Origin: Chiua virens
Taxonomy: Eukaryota > Basidiomycota > Agaricomycetes > Boletales > Boletaceae
Direction: 5' to 3'
Length of the DNA stretch: 64,000 nucleotides
Assembly (NCBI GenBank): GCA_019787685.1
Contig: JAHNUO010000007.1
Location: 992,001-1,056,000, forward strand
Both the position numbers and the translations under genes were made by a program. Positions 38,862-51,196 of the stretch are shown here, piece by piece (position 1 is the stretch's first letter; each line of letters begins with the position of its first letter). The notes beneath the pieces were generated by a model. The model was not told the origin of the DNA and made no database searches. It saw only the letters and a list, made by a program, of their open reading frames with translations.

Positions 38862-40810
38862 TTAAACATTTGATGGAGTCATCCGTTTTTCGACGGATTC
38901 CTCATGCACCTCGTGCGCTACTGCCTTGTGCGTGATCTGATCAACCGCATCTTCACCGTCGAATAACGCAGCTGTCTCCTCCAGGGTCCGGTTCTTCGTC
39001 TCCAAAATAAAGAACCACAAAAAGATAAACTCGAAGGCGAGCCAACACACATACACGAGCTACAGTTAGGAAGCTCAACGACATCTGGTGCATGATGGAC
39101 AAACACGACGTACATAGTATTTCCATCCCAAGGCGTCCAACGCGATCGGGTTGACATATTGGTTAAAAATGAGCGCGAGCGAGACGGTAAAGTTGAAAAG
39201 ACAAAGACCCTTGGCGCGGAGGTTATACGGTAAAATCTCGACCGTGTATGAAATGACGAGCGGACTGAACGCGAGGGCGTATGCCATCGAGAAGAGGAAG
39301 ATGAATGCAATCACGGCGTGTCCCGCCGCGGCCGTCTGGTGATCGGCATACTGAGAGAAACAGATCGCCTGTGCCATGTAAAAAAGCATCATGAGGCCGG
39401 CCGAGATGAGGAAGAGGAATCGACGCCCGAGAAGGTTGACGGCATACGAGGCATAGAGGGCGCCGATGAAGCTCCAAATTTGGAGGCATCCGTTGATGAG
39501 GAGTTGGGTGCTCGAACTGGTGATGCCGATCTGGTTCAGGACTTTGGAGAGGTAGTACGAGAGGAGACCGTTTCCGGACCACTGAGAGAAGAATGCGAGT
39601 GCAATGATGACCCGCATGCGTTTGCGGTTGCCTTGGGTGGAGAAGAGTGACTTCCAGCCAATGTTGGCAGCCACAGTCCGGTCGAATTCGAGCGCGGCTT
39701 TTATTTCATTAAATTCGAATTGGACAACAGGATCCTGTCTGGGAGTGCCTCAGTATGTTGATTATGATAGAGTTGTGAGGAGTTGCATACTCATCACCAT
39801 CAGCATGGTAATAGGCAAGGGTCCTCAGCGCCTCGGTCTCGCGTCCCTTGTTTACTAGCCACCGAGGTGACTCGGGTGCAAACAGCACTAAAAGCACTTG
39901 AAGGACAGACGGAACAGCCTGTATCAACGATGGGAGCCGCCAAGCCCAAGTGTTGTTTATTCTAAACGAGCCAAAAGTGGTCCACGCAGCACTGACGGAC
40001 GAATTAAAAACCCATCAAATGTAACATGTGCAAAAGATACGTACATGATAGCACCCGAATACCAAAGCGAGTTGTACAGCGACGTTAAAGGGGCACGATA
40101 AGTGGGATATGACAATTCTGTGACCAACATGGGAGCAGCATTGGCTGTCCGGCGGGTTCATCCTTATCAGTATACACGTTGGTTGGCCGATAGCGAAACA
40201 TTGAGGAACTTGCCTGCAAACGTATTCCCAAAGCCGATCAAGAAGCGAGCGCCAATGAACATTCCCACAGACTGGGATCCGGTCTGAACAGCGGTGGCAA
40301 CACACATGATGGCCGCCCCAAACCAAATTGCTCGGCGACGACCGACCCCATCGGATAGGTACGGGGCAAAAGGATAACCTGCTAGCGCGCCAATGTTCTG
40401 CATCGCTGTCGATCAATGCACTAGAGTTTTGCGCTGATTGCTTACCTGGATAGCATTGAGCAGGCCCAAATTGCCACCAGACGGATAATCGAAAGCAGCC
40501 TGCCACTGAGTGAGACTCTGCAAACCGTTCATCATACTGCCATCGTAACCGGTGGTGGAAGAAGTTATAAGACTGACGATATGACGTTACGGCTTTAGCA
40601 ATGTGGGAGACAAGTGTGGGCTCTCGCGGACATACAGAAGGACAATCCAGGCATTGAGGACAATCAGGCTGTGGACTGTAACTGAGTGCACGATTCCAGG
40701 CAGAGCGTTGTGGATGCTCACCGGCGATTATTGTACCACCTTCTTTTCGGATCGATGAGATGCTCCAGTGGGGTAGCTTGAGCCGCTGCCGCTGCAGTAG
40801 GAGGGCTCAT
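38862..40810 (-). CDS. MFS sugar transporter 3 (inverted paralogue)
   Basis: Minus-strand exons 40722-40810, 40636-40668, 40446-40572, 40214-40397, 40045-40144, 39791-39991, 39114-39738 and 38862-39059; 518 aa, no frame break. Exon sizes 33, 127, 184, 100, 201 and 625 are identical to transporter 1. Motifs: TGYDGSMMNGLQ, DGVGRRRAIWFG, FLIGFG, PESPRWLVNKGR, FEFNEIK, GNRKRMRVI, NLLGRRFLFL, VEILPYNLRAKG, ETKNRTLEETAALFDG. The exon 4/5 intron again begins GCAAGT. The N-terminus is Ala-rich (SPPTAAAAAQATP), differing from the other two. It is divergent from RAD52 with 314 bp between the starts. Confidence 0.93.
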
Positions 40811-41124
40811 TCTGTCCTGAGGAAAACAGCGAGTGCAGGGAAGCGAAACGAAAAAAAGCTCGGCATCCTTTATAAACAAGCGGTGGTTTTTTCGGAAATG
40901 AGATCGGTGCCCGATTTCTCAACACAAGACCAAGTGGGACCTCGGCAAGCAATAAATTGACGTGATGGAGTCTTTGCACGCTTTGCCCCATGGTGTATTG
41001 AGGTCTAAGTATTTAAATTCTGTCAGTGGGTCATTCAAGTTGAGGTTTTCCTAGCTAGGCATTTATTGTTCCCGATTCTTCTAAATGGCCCCTTTCATGG
41101 CTTGCTCTTGATCATCATCATCTC
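40811..41124. promoter_or_regulatory. Divergent promoter region, transporter 3 / RAD52
   Basis: Only 314 bp separate the two start codons. A TATTTAAA-type AT-rich stretch lies near 41012. I recognise no specific site. Confidence 0.45.
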
Positions 41125-43144
41125 ATGGCAGGCGCGTTCAGTGGTCACCTCCTCAACGCGTTCAACGGTGCCCCCGCTCAGTCTAGCGCACAGACCATCA
41201 TCACAAGCGGCGCCATGTCCTTTGACTCTCGCGCTCACGGCACCCCCGCGCCCTCATTTCCATCTGTCTTCTCCCCTTCACCAATGCATCACTCCCTCTT
41301 CGGATTCACCCCGCTCTCCGATGACAGCACAACTGCCAAAAACATCGCTACCCTCCAAGCCAAACTTAACAAGAAACTCGGACCCGAATACATCAGCCAA
41401 CGGCCCGGCCCTGGTGGCGGTCCCAAATTCACCTACGCTGAGGGATGGAAGGTAATCAACCTCGCAAACGAGGTATTTGGGTTTAATGGCTGGAGTTCGA
41501 GTGTCGTGAGCCTCACGACGGACTTTGTGGACTATTCTGAGGAGTCGAGGCGGTTCAGTGTTGGCGCGACAGCCATCGTGCGGGTGACACTCAGAGACGG
41601 CGCATATCACGAGGATGTTGGGTACGGGCTGTTGGAAAATTCCAAGAGCAAGGGGGCTGCATTGGACAAGGTGAGTTTCTCGGCCTGTGACAGGGTCTGG
41701 AGAGTCGGATGCCGACAAATTTACTTTTTCCTCCGTCTTTCCAGTGCAAGAAGGAGGCAATCACAGACGCGCTCAAACGAACCCTTCGAAACTTTGGAAA
41801 TCTACTAGGAAACTGTTTGTATGATAAGTCGTATGCGCAAGAAGTCGTCAAAATCAAGGTTCCTCCGGTGTGTTCCCCACAATCTTCGTTGATCTATCCA
41901 TTGAACCGCGTGTCAGGCTAAATTTGACAAGAACGAGTTATATCGTCGACCCGAATTCGAGGATCACATTTCGAGCGCTCCGGTACAAGCACCAGTCCCC
42001 GGGCCCTCGTCGATCAAACACGACGAGCCTCGCGTAAAAGTAGAGCAAGAAGGCCAGCAGCCAGAGACTCCCATCAAGTATATACCGCGACACCTTCGTC
42101 AAGAGATGGCTACTGCCCAAGCACAAGCACAAACCCCTGTCCATACCCCGCAGCTTCACGGAGCGGCACGCCCCAATGCACAGGCATCAGGATCTTGTAC
42201 CACCAACACACCCGCTAATCGCGGTCCAATCTCTGGCAACCCCCCAAAGCCCAATTCACTCCCAACACCGATCCAAACCCCGACGAATGTGCAACATCCT
42301 CTGCCACCGCGGCCCATCGCGACGTCGCCGCTTGCCCCCGAACACAGCGTATCTTTTGTTGAGCCAGTTTTAGCACATGTGGAAACAGTGGACCAGGACA
42401 TGGGTAACATTAGTGAACAAAATTTTAAATCCAGTGTTGACGACGACGACGACGACGACGATCAGTTTCCGATAAGCACCCAAGACGGCGTGCTTTTCGC
42501 TGCCGTTGATCTCGGTGATTTGGGACGGCCGATCGACTTTGACGAAGGGATAGGCAGCGAGAGTGTCCTGGACCTGTCTTCATTGGAGGCACAATCGCCT
42601 ATTGCACCAGCGCAAGCTCAATCTGCGATGAATACATATTCGCGTAGTGTGCCACCAAACTCCTCATCGATGGGTGGGTCCAATGTACAATCAAGCTTGG
42701 TGCGTTTGTTTCCGGCACTCAGCGTTCTTGGCTGATTACAGTATCCTGCCTATATGCACGATTTTTCCTGCTTGTATCACTCTTGTCGCCTTGATGGTAG
42801 AAACAGCCTATTCAACAACCCGCTCAGACAAAGCACATTCCTAATCCAGTTCCTCCCGCATTCAATCGGACGACCACCCCAAGCGTGCCGCAAGCAGGAT
42901 CAACAAATGGGCTGAAGCGCAACGTGGATACGATGCAGTAAGTGCTTCGTGTTGATGTTCTTGCAGCGCGGTTTTGCTCAACATAGTTCACAGGGCAAGG
43001 GCAAGGTCAGGTTTACCGAGCTCATCGGCGCGCCCGCCGATCCAAGGTATGGGTCTTGCTCAACAACAACGACAATGTCAGCAGTATGCCAACGTGCCCC
43101 GTCCGTCGGATGAGGGCAACGATCCCAAGCGATTCAAACGCTGA
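41125..43144 (+). CDS. RAD52: DNA recombination mediator Rad52
   Basis: Nuclear single-strand annealing and Rad51-loading protein of homologous recombination. Exons 41125-41670, 41745-41867, 41917-42699, 42801-42937 and 42994-43144; about 579 aa. The conserved N-terminal domain reads LQAKLNKKLGPEYISQRPG, YAEGWKVINLANEVFGFNGW, GYGLLENSKSKGAALDK, CKKEAITDALKRTLRNFGN and LGNCLYDKSY. The C-terminal half is disordered with a run of eight Asp (GAC repeat near 42438-42461), and it ends DPKRFKR, a possible nuclear localisation signal. Exon 4 could start at 42801 or 42807; both keep frame. No breaks, unlike ATG11 and mL59 nearby. Confidence 0.95.
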
Positions 43145-43568
43145 CCAATTCTGTTCAATCGCCTTGTGTGCACTTCCTGTTGTCATGTTTTTTTCGTTCT
43201 TTCGAAGCCTTCATGCTACTGTATCTCTACCGCACGTCTTTTTCTTTTCGTAACAGCACACCACAATTACAGTTATGACCTTGACTAAGTTCTTCATTCA
43301 CACACAATACAGTAAAGTACATGTTTCATGATAGGCCTCGGACATTATAGATGATACATTCGATGGTTTTCTTTCGCTCGCTGAGTCTCCTGGCTCGTTC
43401 CTCGCAAAATCATATGTACGAGGACGGCAAAACAAAACACGTGCAGAGGCAGGATACATGTCAAGAACATGAATGGTTGCATTACGAATCGCTAACGTTG
43501 ATAATTTACTAGTGTACTTTGCAAGACCACCGTCCAAGGATCATTATATCAGTAGTCAGCACGGCCAA
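43145..43568. other. Intergenic between convergent genes
   Basis: 3' regions of RAD52 and the unknown gene; T-rich stretch after the RAD52 stop. Nothing else seen. Confidence 0.5.
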
Positions 43569-45226
43569 CTAACTGACGCGGGTATCGTCTAAGCGTGCCA
43601 AGTCATCCCTCGCAGCGAGCAATACCTCCTATCCACAAGCCGTCAGCATCGAGGGGGGAAAAAGGATGAACAAACACCACTCACCGTGACGAGTGCCTGC
43701 CTCGCCTCATCCTTGATTTCCTTCCACCGTCGTTCATACGCCCCCAACAACTGCTCCCACTCTGCCTTGCGAGCCAACCCCCCCGTCCGAATGATCGCCC
43801 TCAACACGATAATCCCAGCGACCCACTCCACCTCGTCTGTCTCCCACACCGCATCGCGGGCCATCATCTCCGAGAACGTAGTCGTCGCCGACGTTCCAGG
43901 TGGGACGGCATACCCGAGCTCCGGACGATGATGATACGCCGATGTGCCATTGACACTAATGCCAACGCCCACACCCACACCCACGCCGACCGCGCCAGAC
44001 GCAGCACCGTTGACATTGACGGCGCCGCCAACCCCATGCGCACCCCCGACGATCCCAAGCTCGATCGCAGCGGCATGTATCTGCGCCCACTGGACATGTT
44101 CCTTGCGCCGCTGTCGATCCATCTTGATCCGCTCCATCTCGTCCGAGAGCGAACCGTGTGCGGGTGCTGCACCTCCAGGACCAGGACCCGTCGTGATGGA
44201 CGTCCAGACCGAGGACTTGCGGAGGGCGCTCTGGAGGGCGCGGGGACCTGCGAGGGGACCCGAGGCGTCCGCGTGCACGAGGGTGGTTGGGAAAAAGGTA
44301 CAGGCATCGAGGAAACGGCGGAGGAGGGTGACGAGGACGTCTGTGCATGCGATTGGACCTGGGGGAGTCCCTGAACCCGGTGTAGAGGTGGATACGGATG
44401 TCGGTGTCGACGTCGGGGCGGGGGCAGAGGATGCGAGAAGGGAGGTGGCGGCGTCAAAGAGGGCGTGTATGACGGGTGTAAGGGGTGTCGGGGAAGGATG
44501 AGCGAGGACAAAGGATTGAATGAGAGACGAGAGCGTGGGGGGGTCGATCGCGTGCGTGACAAAGGCATCGCGAAGTGCGGAGGGGGTTACGCTCAGCGCG
44601 ATCGTGTTAGATTGTACCGGCACGGGCACAGCGGGTTGGAAAGCGAACTGGAGCTGTTGGCCGGATGGGCCTGGCTGGGCTTGCGGTGGCTGTTGTGGAT
44701 GCGTGTGTGCGTGTGGGTGCGGGCTCGGACCGGGCACGTCTGATGCCTCAGAAGGGGAGGTAAAGGCGGACCCAAGGGGTGGACTCCATGTGAGGTTATT
44801 CGGGGTTGATGCTAACATATGACATTGAGTATCTCCCGAACGGCATTGGAGTAGGGCGTACCTTTGTCAGAGAGCTTCTTGGACCTCGACCTGCCTTCGA
44901 GTTTGCGCCTGGCACGCCCTACAGTGTTCTTGTACCAATTGTATATTTGCTAGCATGCGACGGGTCAGAGTATCATCTCGAGGACAAAGACAAAGACTGA
45001 CCTCGCGGAATCGCGGTTCAGCCTCGTCGACCCCTTGGAGATCCGGGGGGAGACCGAAGCGGACGAGAAATTCACTAGCGCGATCCAATGCGAACTTTTT
45101 AGCATCGCCTCTGACGTGACCTCTCGTTCTAGTTTCGAATCCGTTGATGTGGCTCCGTAGAAAGGCGAGTTGTTCTTCCGTATATGCCTTGGGTAACCTG
45201 GGTTTACCTCTGGGATCACTCTCCAT
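43569..45226 (-). CDS. Fungal-specific protein of unknown function (RxRRKLEGRSRSKK N-domain)
   Basis: Exons 45002-45226, 44862-44949, 43685-44811 and 43569-43628 give 499 aa with exact phases. The N-terminal domain (MESDPRGKPRLPKAYTEEQL, GHVRGDAKKFALDRASEFL, EQIYNWYKNTVGRARRKLEG) is basic and looks nucleic-acid binding. A His/Pro/Gln-rich linker follows. The C-terminal domain has LQSALRKSSVWTS, WAQIHAAAIELGIV, EVEWVAGIIVLRAIIR and YERRWKEIKDEARQALVTEV. A Val/Gly repeat (GVGVGVGVG) sits in the middle. Similar proteins with the same order of blocks are, from memory, common in Agaricomycetes and unnamed. A regulatory role is only inference. The 391-codon frame 43643-44818 is part of this gene, not a separate one. 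Confidence 0.82.
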
Positions 45227-46217
45227 CGTTGGGATGCATCGCCTCTCACACACACCAAGGATTCCTTTTCCTTTCACGGAAACTCCCGAGTGATCGGATC
45301 CCATTAGGGGTATACTCTAGAATATCTACCAACTCTAATCATTCCTCCTCTGGCTTGCGCGCAACCACCAAGTACATCTACCTGTTGGACTTGAAGGCCT
45401 TTCATTAGCCAAATAATGGCAAGCCTCACTCAGCCTGATGGGCCGACTGTAGCTACATATGTCATCTGTTGAAATTTTCTGTACTCGTTCACCACGGAAT
45501 TATTCTATTATAGTCCCCTCAAAATTCCTCAGCTACAAGTAGAAATACATAACTATATGATCTACTAAGCTGATCTTGTTAGATCTCGAAGTTGTGTTTG
45601 CTACAGACCTCGCGGTTTCGGTGTTTCAAGTGCCGGTGGATGACTGACTAGCCGAATGTCGTTGGTCAGAAAATGCCGACTTGCCCGGCGAATCTCACCA
45701 ATTACGATTCACGAAAAAAGGAACTTAGAAAATAAGGTCATGTTTTACCCAGTTGCCACGTCATGGAGGTTGAAGTTGTGACGTTGGAATGGTCCTTTAT
45801 AGCGATGGTACGATAATCGGAAAATATGAATGGTTTCAAAGGATGTAATCGTTTGCGTCTCTGGACCCCACATTTGATCCTTTTGGAGCTCCCCCGATCA
45901 GATGTCGTCCGTGACAGATACAGCGACATTGCATAGTACGCGATACTAATAAAAATCCAAACCGAGGCCCAAATACGTCCCGTGAGTTGATCGCATAGGA
46001 AAGCGTCACCGATCGGCTAGCATGATATGATGTCCGACAAGTGACATTATTGAGTGAAAATTATATGTGTTCGAGGGTCACTTAAAAAGTGGGCCGAGCC
46101 CAGCGTTTCTAAGTTCCAACGGATCTCTTCTTTCCCCCTGTTGTTCGATTCTTTTGTTTTTCACTTGGTGAGCTCGTGCAGTTCTTGTTCATACAGCAAC
46201 GCTGACTGTCCTAGACC
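45227..46217. promoter_or_regulatory. Divergent intergenic region, unknown gene / ERG6
   Basis: 990 bp between divergent starts. A CT-rich tract (46120-46160) precedes ERG6. I cannot identify a sterol-response element by eye. Confidence 0.45.
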
Positions 46218-47488
46218 ATGGCGACCAACCACCCTGACGGACGTGTCAACCAGCGTATCGACAACTACACCAAGTTCTGGGAAAACGACCTCAACCAGGA
46301 GAACGACGCCAGCAACGAAAACCGTCTCACAAATTACACAGACGTCGTTAACGGTGCGTTTGCGCTTATGCCGGTTTCACCTACGTGTCCTCACATTGCA
46401 CTTTTTTTTTTCTGCGCGTAGGCTACTATGATGGCGTTACTCAGGTATGCGAATATGCCTGGGGTCAGTCCTTCCACTTTTCTCGCTTTTACAAGGGCGA
46501 GGGGTTTTACCAAGCACTTGCGCGCTACGAGCACTATCTTGCGGCGCAGATGAACCTTCGTCCTGGCATGCGCGTGCTTGATGTGGGATGTGGTGTTGGC
46601 GGTCCAACACGCGAGATTGCCGTCTTTGCGGACGTGAACGTAGTCGGTGTCAACAACAACGAGTTCCAGGTGCACCGCGCGAGGCGGTACACGAAACGCG
46701 CTGGGCTTGAGAAACAGGTGTCGTTCGTCAAGGGCGATTTCATGAAGTTGGCGGAACAGTTTGGGGAGAACTCATTCGATGCTGGTGGGTGTTTCTGTTT
46801 CATCTTTCGACTATGTATGCTTACTGAGATGAGTCCAGTGTACGCCATCGAGGCGACTTGCCATGCGCCTTCGTGGGAGGGTGTTTATGGCGAGATAAAA
46901 AAGGTGCTCAAACCTGGAGGCGTCGTGAGTGTGTTTGTGACCCTTGCCGTGATACCAAGCTGATTGTATGTCTAGTTTGGTGTCTACGAGTGGTGCATGA
47001 CGGATGCTTGGGACCCGTCGATCCCTTCGCACAAGGAGCTTGCTCACCAAGTTGAGATTGGTAGTGGTATTCCTGAGGTGCGTTCGATCAAGCAGGCCCG
47101 CGAGGCGTTTGCCAACGTCGGGTTCAGGGTCGAGCAGGCGGAGGATCTTGCTGACCGACCGGATGAGGTCCCGTGGTATTACCCACTCGAGGGAGACTTT
47201 CGTAAGGCTCAGACGCCTTGGGACCTTGTGATGGTGTGGTGTACGAGTTGGAGTGGCAAATTGGTGACGCATACTTGTCTGCGCTTGTTTGAGATGATTG
47301 GGCTCGTGCCCAAGGGTACTTGGGAAGTCTGCGAGTCTCTCAAGGTCGCCGGGGACGCGCTCGTCAAGGGTGGTCGGACCAAGGTAAGTAAAGCGTGTTG
47401 CGTACATGGTACAATGACTGAATCGGTGGTCCAACAGCTTTTCACGCCCATGTACTTGGTGGTTGCACGCAAGCCAGAGGAGGAATGA
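46218..47488 (+). CDS. ERG6: Sterol 24-C-methyltransferase
   Basis: SAM-dependent enzyme of ergosterol synthesis, methylating C-24 of zymosterol or lanosterol-type sterols at ER/lipid droplets. Exons 46218-46353, 46422-46784, 46839-46924, 46976-47383 and 47438-47488 give 347 aa. Visible: YEHYLA, SAM motif [12 protein letters not shown] (97-107), the sterol-binding region [25 protein letters not shown], and C-terminal [12 protein letters not shown]. The usual first signature YYDLVTDFYEYGWG reads [14 protein letters not shown] here, still aligned. Start chosen at the only ATG giving [14 protein letters not shown]. No frame breaks. Confidence 0.95.
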
Positions 47489-48076
47489 TTAGAGTTGGTA
47501 GTGTTGCAGCACGATAAGCGCGAGAGGAACTTAGTCAGACTCGGAGATGGTAGTCGAGAGGCAAGATCGATTGGGTCTCCTATCAACAGATGATGTATGT
47601 AGTGTATCAGCAAAATATATGTGTGCTTTTCTTACTCATACAAGTGAAAAAAGACAAGTAGGAAAAGCATGCAACTTTTTCAGAGAGCATCTCTAACTTG
47701 GCCGAAGACACCCGACACTTTTTAAAGCACAAAAAGCGGATTTAAAAGTGCACCCGGCATGTAGAAAGGTAAAAAAAAGTGTATCGAAAAGCTGTTTAAG
47801 TCGTGCCAAAAAGTTGACTGTTGCAATCATGCACACATGGGGACTGTTTGACCATATAACACAGATAGAATGTATTAAAACACACAGAAAGTCACATCAG
47901 AAGATTTGCAAAAGTCTTTTCATGACCTAAACATTCCTTACATAATATTATTTGTCTTACCCACTGGCCAAAGTCACACAAGGAATATAAGACCATTAGC
48001 TGAAGTTTTGGATCATCTCATATATCTGCACCATATCTCATGAAGCTTTGTGCACTTAGGATAAATCATTTAGTCA
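47489..48076. other. Spacer between ERG6 and the transposon cluster
   Basis: AT-rich from about 47600. It may contain the terminal region of the Plavaka remnant, but I could not pair a terminal inverted repeat. Confidence 0.4.
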
Positions 48077-50081
48077 CTACCAGTACATGATGTCAAACAA
48101 GTTCAAATGCATGGTGGTCAGCAAAACAATTGACAGAAAAACCATGGTACACATCCAATGAATTGTGAAGATTAACACCTGGAGGCACTTGCTCATCACT
48201 GAATATAGGGAGTAAGTGAGTGAGACAAACAATATTCTTGATATGAATGACTGCAAGATTTTTTGAGCCATCCTCATGAAATGATGGTACAACCATCCAC
48301 ATCCCCATGAGGTCATCTGGTTCATTGGCCAAGCGATCAAACCAATGAACCAGGGCACAAGGGCATGTCTGTTCATTAGTGTGAATGAACGAGAAAAAGC
48401 AAAAAAACACAGGCAATGTCCATGCTCAACATTCCCTCCTCTGTATTGCTCATGCTCACAGTCATATTGTGCAGGGCCATGATGCCATGACAGTGTTGTG
48501 TGAGTTTGTTCACACTGCATGCCACCAATGCTGCTCAGGTTGCTTGGTGAAACAAATGTTGCAGTGGCTAAGTGAAAGACCTTGACAGGCCCAGTAAATT
48601 CAGGACAATTGCTGGAAGCACCAATTGATGTGGATTGAGAGTGGTCAGGTTGTTCGTTGAGGAAGGTAGTGACAATGAGCTGAGGCAGTGAAGGGACATT
48701 GAGTTTGATGGCAAGTGCCAATGCATTCCTTGCACAGTTACAAGCTTATAATACATGTCATTTCTGCCAACCACTGGCAACAACTGAACATGAAAGTGTA
48801 TTGTGCTTACCATACATATGTTATTGTGAGCCTGATATCTGAGTGGGTAAGTGAAGGGTGCTCATCCACTATACCTGAGGACTCAGGATTGTCCTCCACT
48901 GGCATAGTACTTGAACCTTCTTCAGGATTGTCTGTATTTGGCCAACCAATTAGCAAGCTGTCCAGTTCTAGTAAACCATAAACTTACCATTTTGTGTTGC
49001 CAGTGGGTCATACACCTGCCTGTGATGCGGGTAGCATCCCCTGAGCCTCAATCAGTGCAGGCTACTGCAAGTCATGAAAGACATTGGTTTGTTTGTAGGA
49101 TTTGCCTGACAGCCTTGTGTTTGTTGGAATGATGCCATGGCTTCTTCACCACTGAGATGTGCTTCAATTCTGTGATCAATGTGCACAAGCCATTCGGGGC
49201 ACCAAAAAGACAGATGAGATATTCATAATGAGTAAGGGAATGTTGTCAGGGAAGTGAGAATCCACTTGGACGGACACCAGTGTCTTCAAAAATAGCTCAG
49301 TGCTTGTGGAAGTGATTGAGTGCAGCTTTCAGCTATAGTAGTGTATTGTCTGTTATCAAGTTTCACTGGGTAATATAAGCAAACTCAAGAAAAGAGCAGA
49401 ACATTTGAACAATATGTTCTGGAATGTGACCTTCAATGGCTGGCAAGTAGACCTGAAAATGGTGAGATACAGATATGAGAAGTGGATAAAAACCTGACCT
49501 TCATCAGTGCCTTTGAGTCATTACTGGTCCATTGTGAAAATCCATGGCCATCAGGGAACCTTTGTAGTCCAGGAAAAGGTGGCACCACTGCAATCCTGGA
49601 GGCCCTGTTAATTACAGACTACAGTTCAACATTCAGCATTGAAATGCACTGTCAATCAATATCAGCCAGGTGGTCTTTGGCCCCAGTTTTCCCACTGGCA
49701 TGCTCTAATTCTAGGTATTTTTTGACCCACTCAACCAGGTGATCCTTAAATGTGCCTTTAATGAGTTGGTGTAGTATATCCAGTGCTAGGAGTTGCTGGA
49801 TGTCAGCATGTGGGAAGTGTTCTGTGAATACCTACATGCAAAAACATCATGATCAGTGAGTGTTAGTCTCGGTTGAAAGTATTGACATGTATGACAATTG
49901 ATCTGTTGATACCCCAATCATTCCAAAGAACATTATCATTTGAAATTTCCTCCTGTAGTGTGCAAGTAAGTTTCGCAGTACAGGGTGCACTACCACCATC
50001 AAGGTTGTTAGGGGTCATGATACACCTATTGAATAGCAATGGTCAAGCTAGGATTGACAATAAAGGGATGAACTTACCACC
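48077..50081 (-). mobile_element. Decayed Plavaka-type (CMC superfamily) DNA transposon, transposase C-terminal half
   Basis: Reading the minus strand downward, pieces in several frames follow the order of a Plavaka transposase: a segment around 49730-49830 (PHADIQQLLALDILHQLIKG, then TFKDHLVEW), AVVPPFPGLQRFPDG, FEDTGVRPSGFSLP with QHSLTHYEYLICLFGAPNGL (about 49180-49290), then CPEFTGPVKVFHLATATFV, WHHGPAQYDC (48430-48620), and the tail CPCALVHWFDRLANEPDDLM to FADHHAFELV (48093-48416). Stops, frame shifts and probably retained introns interrupt it, so it is inactive. The upstream part is cut off where a gypsy-like LTR begins at 50082. Assignment rests on recalled family sequence. Confidence 0.75.
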
Positions 50082-50599
50082 TGTTATGATTCCAATGTTT
50101 CAACCCTTAACGGTTTACACTTTCAATCTCTTCTAATAATAACACCTCATGTCAAGGCTGTTCAAAGGATCACATCCTATTGGCTGCCACAATATCACAC
50201 ACTTACGCTTCTATCTATTCATTTCCCTTATCACTGACTCATCATGGCAGTACAAGGCTATGCTCTTATCTATGACTCATGTCCATTTACACCTTATCAT
50301 TCAATAGAATACATTATGCTTATCTATATAGTTCATACTCAGATTGGAACTCCAACACCCATGTAGTATATACACAAACCCCATGAATCAAAGCTAGAGA
50401 GCTCTAACAAAGTTCTCTTGGAGTTTTCATCTCTTCACTAGACTGAACCCTTTCTTCACTCAATCACTACACTTTAACAGTCTAGTCTTGTTCTAGGTTG
50501 TTTCATTAGAACTTTGTTGTTATCTTTGCCATTGAACACTACTGTCAAGTTCCTTCAACCTCATTGTAGCCCTTTCGCACAAACTATACAAGTAGTGCC
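50082..50599 (+). repeat. Probable 5' LTR of the gypsy-like element
   Basis: Begins TGTTATGATTCC where transposase homology stops, and ends near CACAAACTATACA, before the first element ORF. TG...CA ends and an AT-rich promoter-like body fit an LTR, but the partner LTR is not in the window, so both boundaries are approximate. Confidence 0.5.
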
Positions 50600-50749
50600 C
50601 AAGTAAGTTGCAAGCTTTGAACAGTCATAGGAAAGTCTAGCTACCAATAAGTCAATTTGAATAAGAAGACTCAAGGTCCCTTGAATGCAGAAGCAGACAG
50701 TGCACCCCTTGGTTAGCTGATTGTACACTTAACTGAGACCACTCTCCCA

Positions 50750-51196
50750 GTGCCCGCTTTACCCTTATTCATCATTGCAACAGCACAGGAAGCTTTCCCT
50801 GGGCTTGAAGAAGAACCTTACATTCTTGACACAGCATATCTTGCTGAGATCATCACTCTTGAGGATTTAGATCCTGAAGATCACACAGACACAGAAATCT
50901 TTAACACCTCATTAGGCCACTTCATAAGTGACTACAGCACCTTATCTGACTACTCAAGTCAAAGAGAGTCAACCTGGTCCAACAGCCTGGAATTATGGTA
51001 TCCAACTGAGGAAGTTGAGGTCAAGTGTGAATACTTTCCTGCTCCCCTTCCCAAAAGAGAACTGTCCCCTTTTGATCTCTTACGAGACCTATCCCCTCTC
51101 ACTCCATTACGAGAAACTTCTGAGGAAAGTGAAGGAGACCCTAATAATTGGCTCCCACCCAGAAAGATAGAAGGGATAGAACAAAGGACAAAATGA
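50750..51196 (+). CDS. Small acidic ORF upstream of gag
   Basis: 148 codons from a GTG; the frame may start elsewhere. Rich in Glu, Asp, Ser and Thr (LEEEPYILDTAYLAEI, SPFDLLRDLSPLTPL), no recognised domain. It lies between the 5' LTR and gag of the gypsy-like element and is free of stops although gag itself is broken. Could be an accessory or capsid-N-terminal piece. Confidence 0.4.
   Translation: MPALPLFIIATAQEAFPGLEEEPYILDTAYLAEIITLEDLDPEDHTDTEIFNTSLGHFISDYSTLSDYSSQRESTWSNSLELWYPTEEVEVKCEYFPAPLPKRELSPFDLLRDLSPLTPLRETSEESEGDPNNWLPPRKIEGIEQRTK

Noticed and set aside
43864..44568. Other-frame ORFs (234, 185 and 148 codons) over the unknown gene
   Set aside because: High-GC shadows of the 499-aa gene, which has consistent exons and domains.
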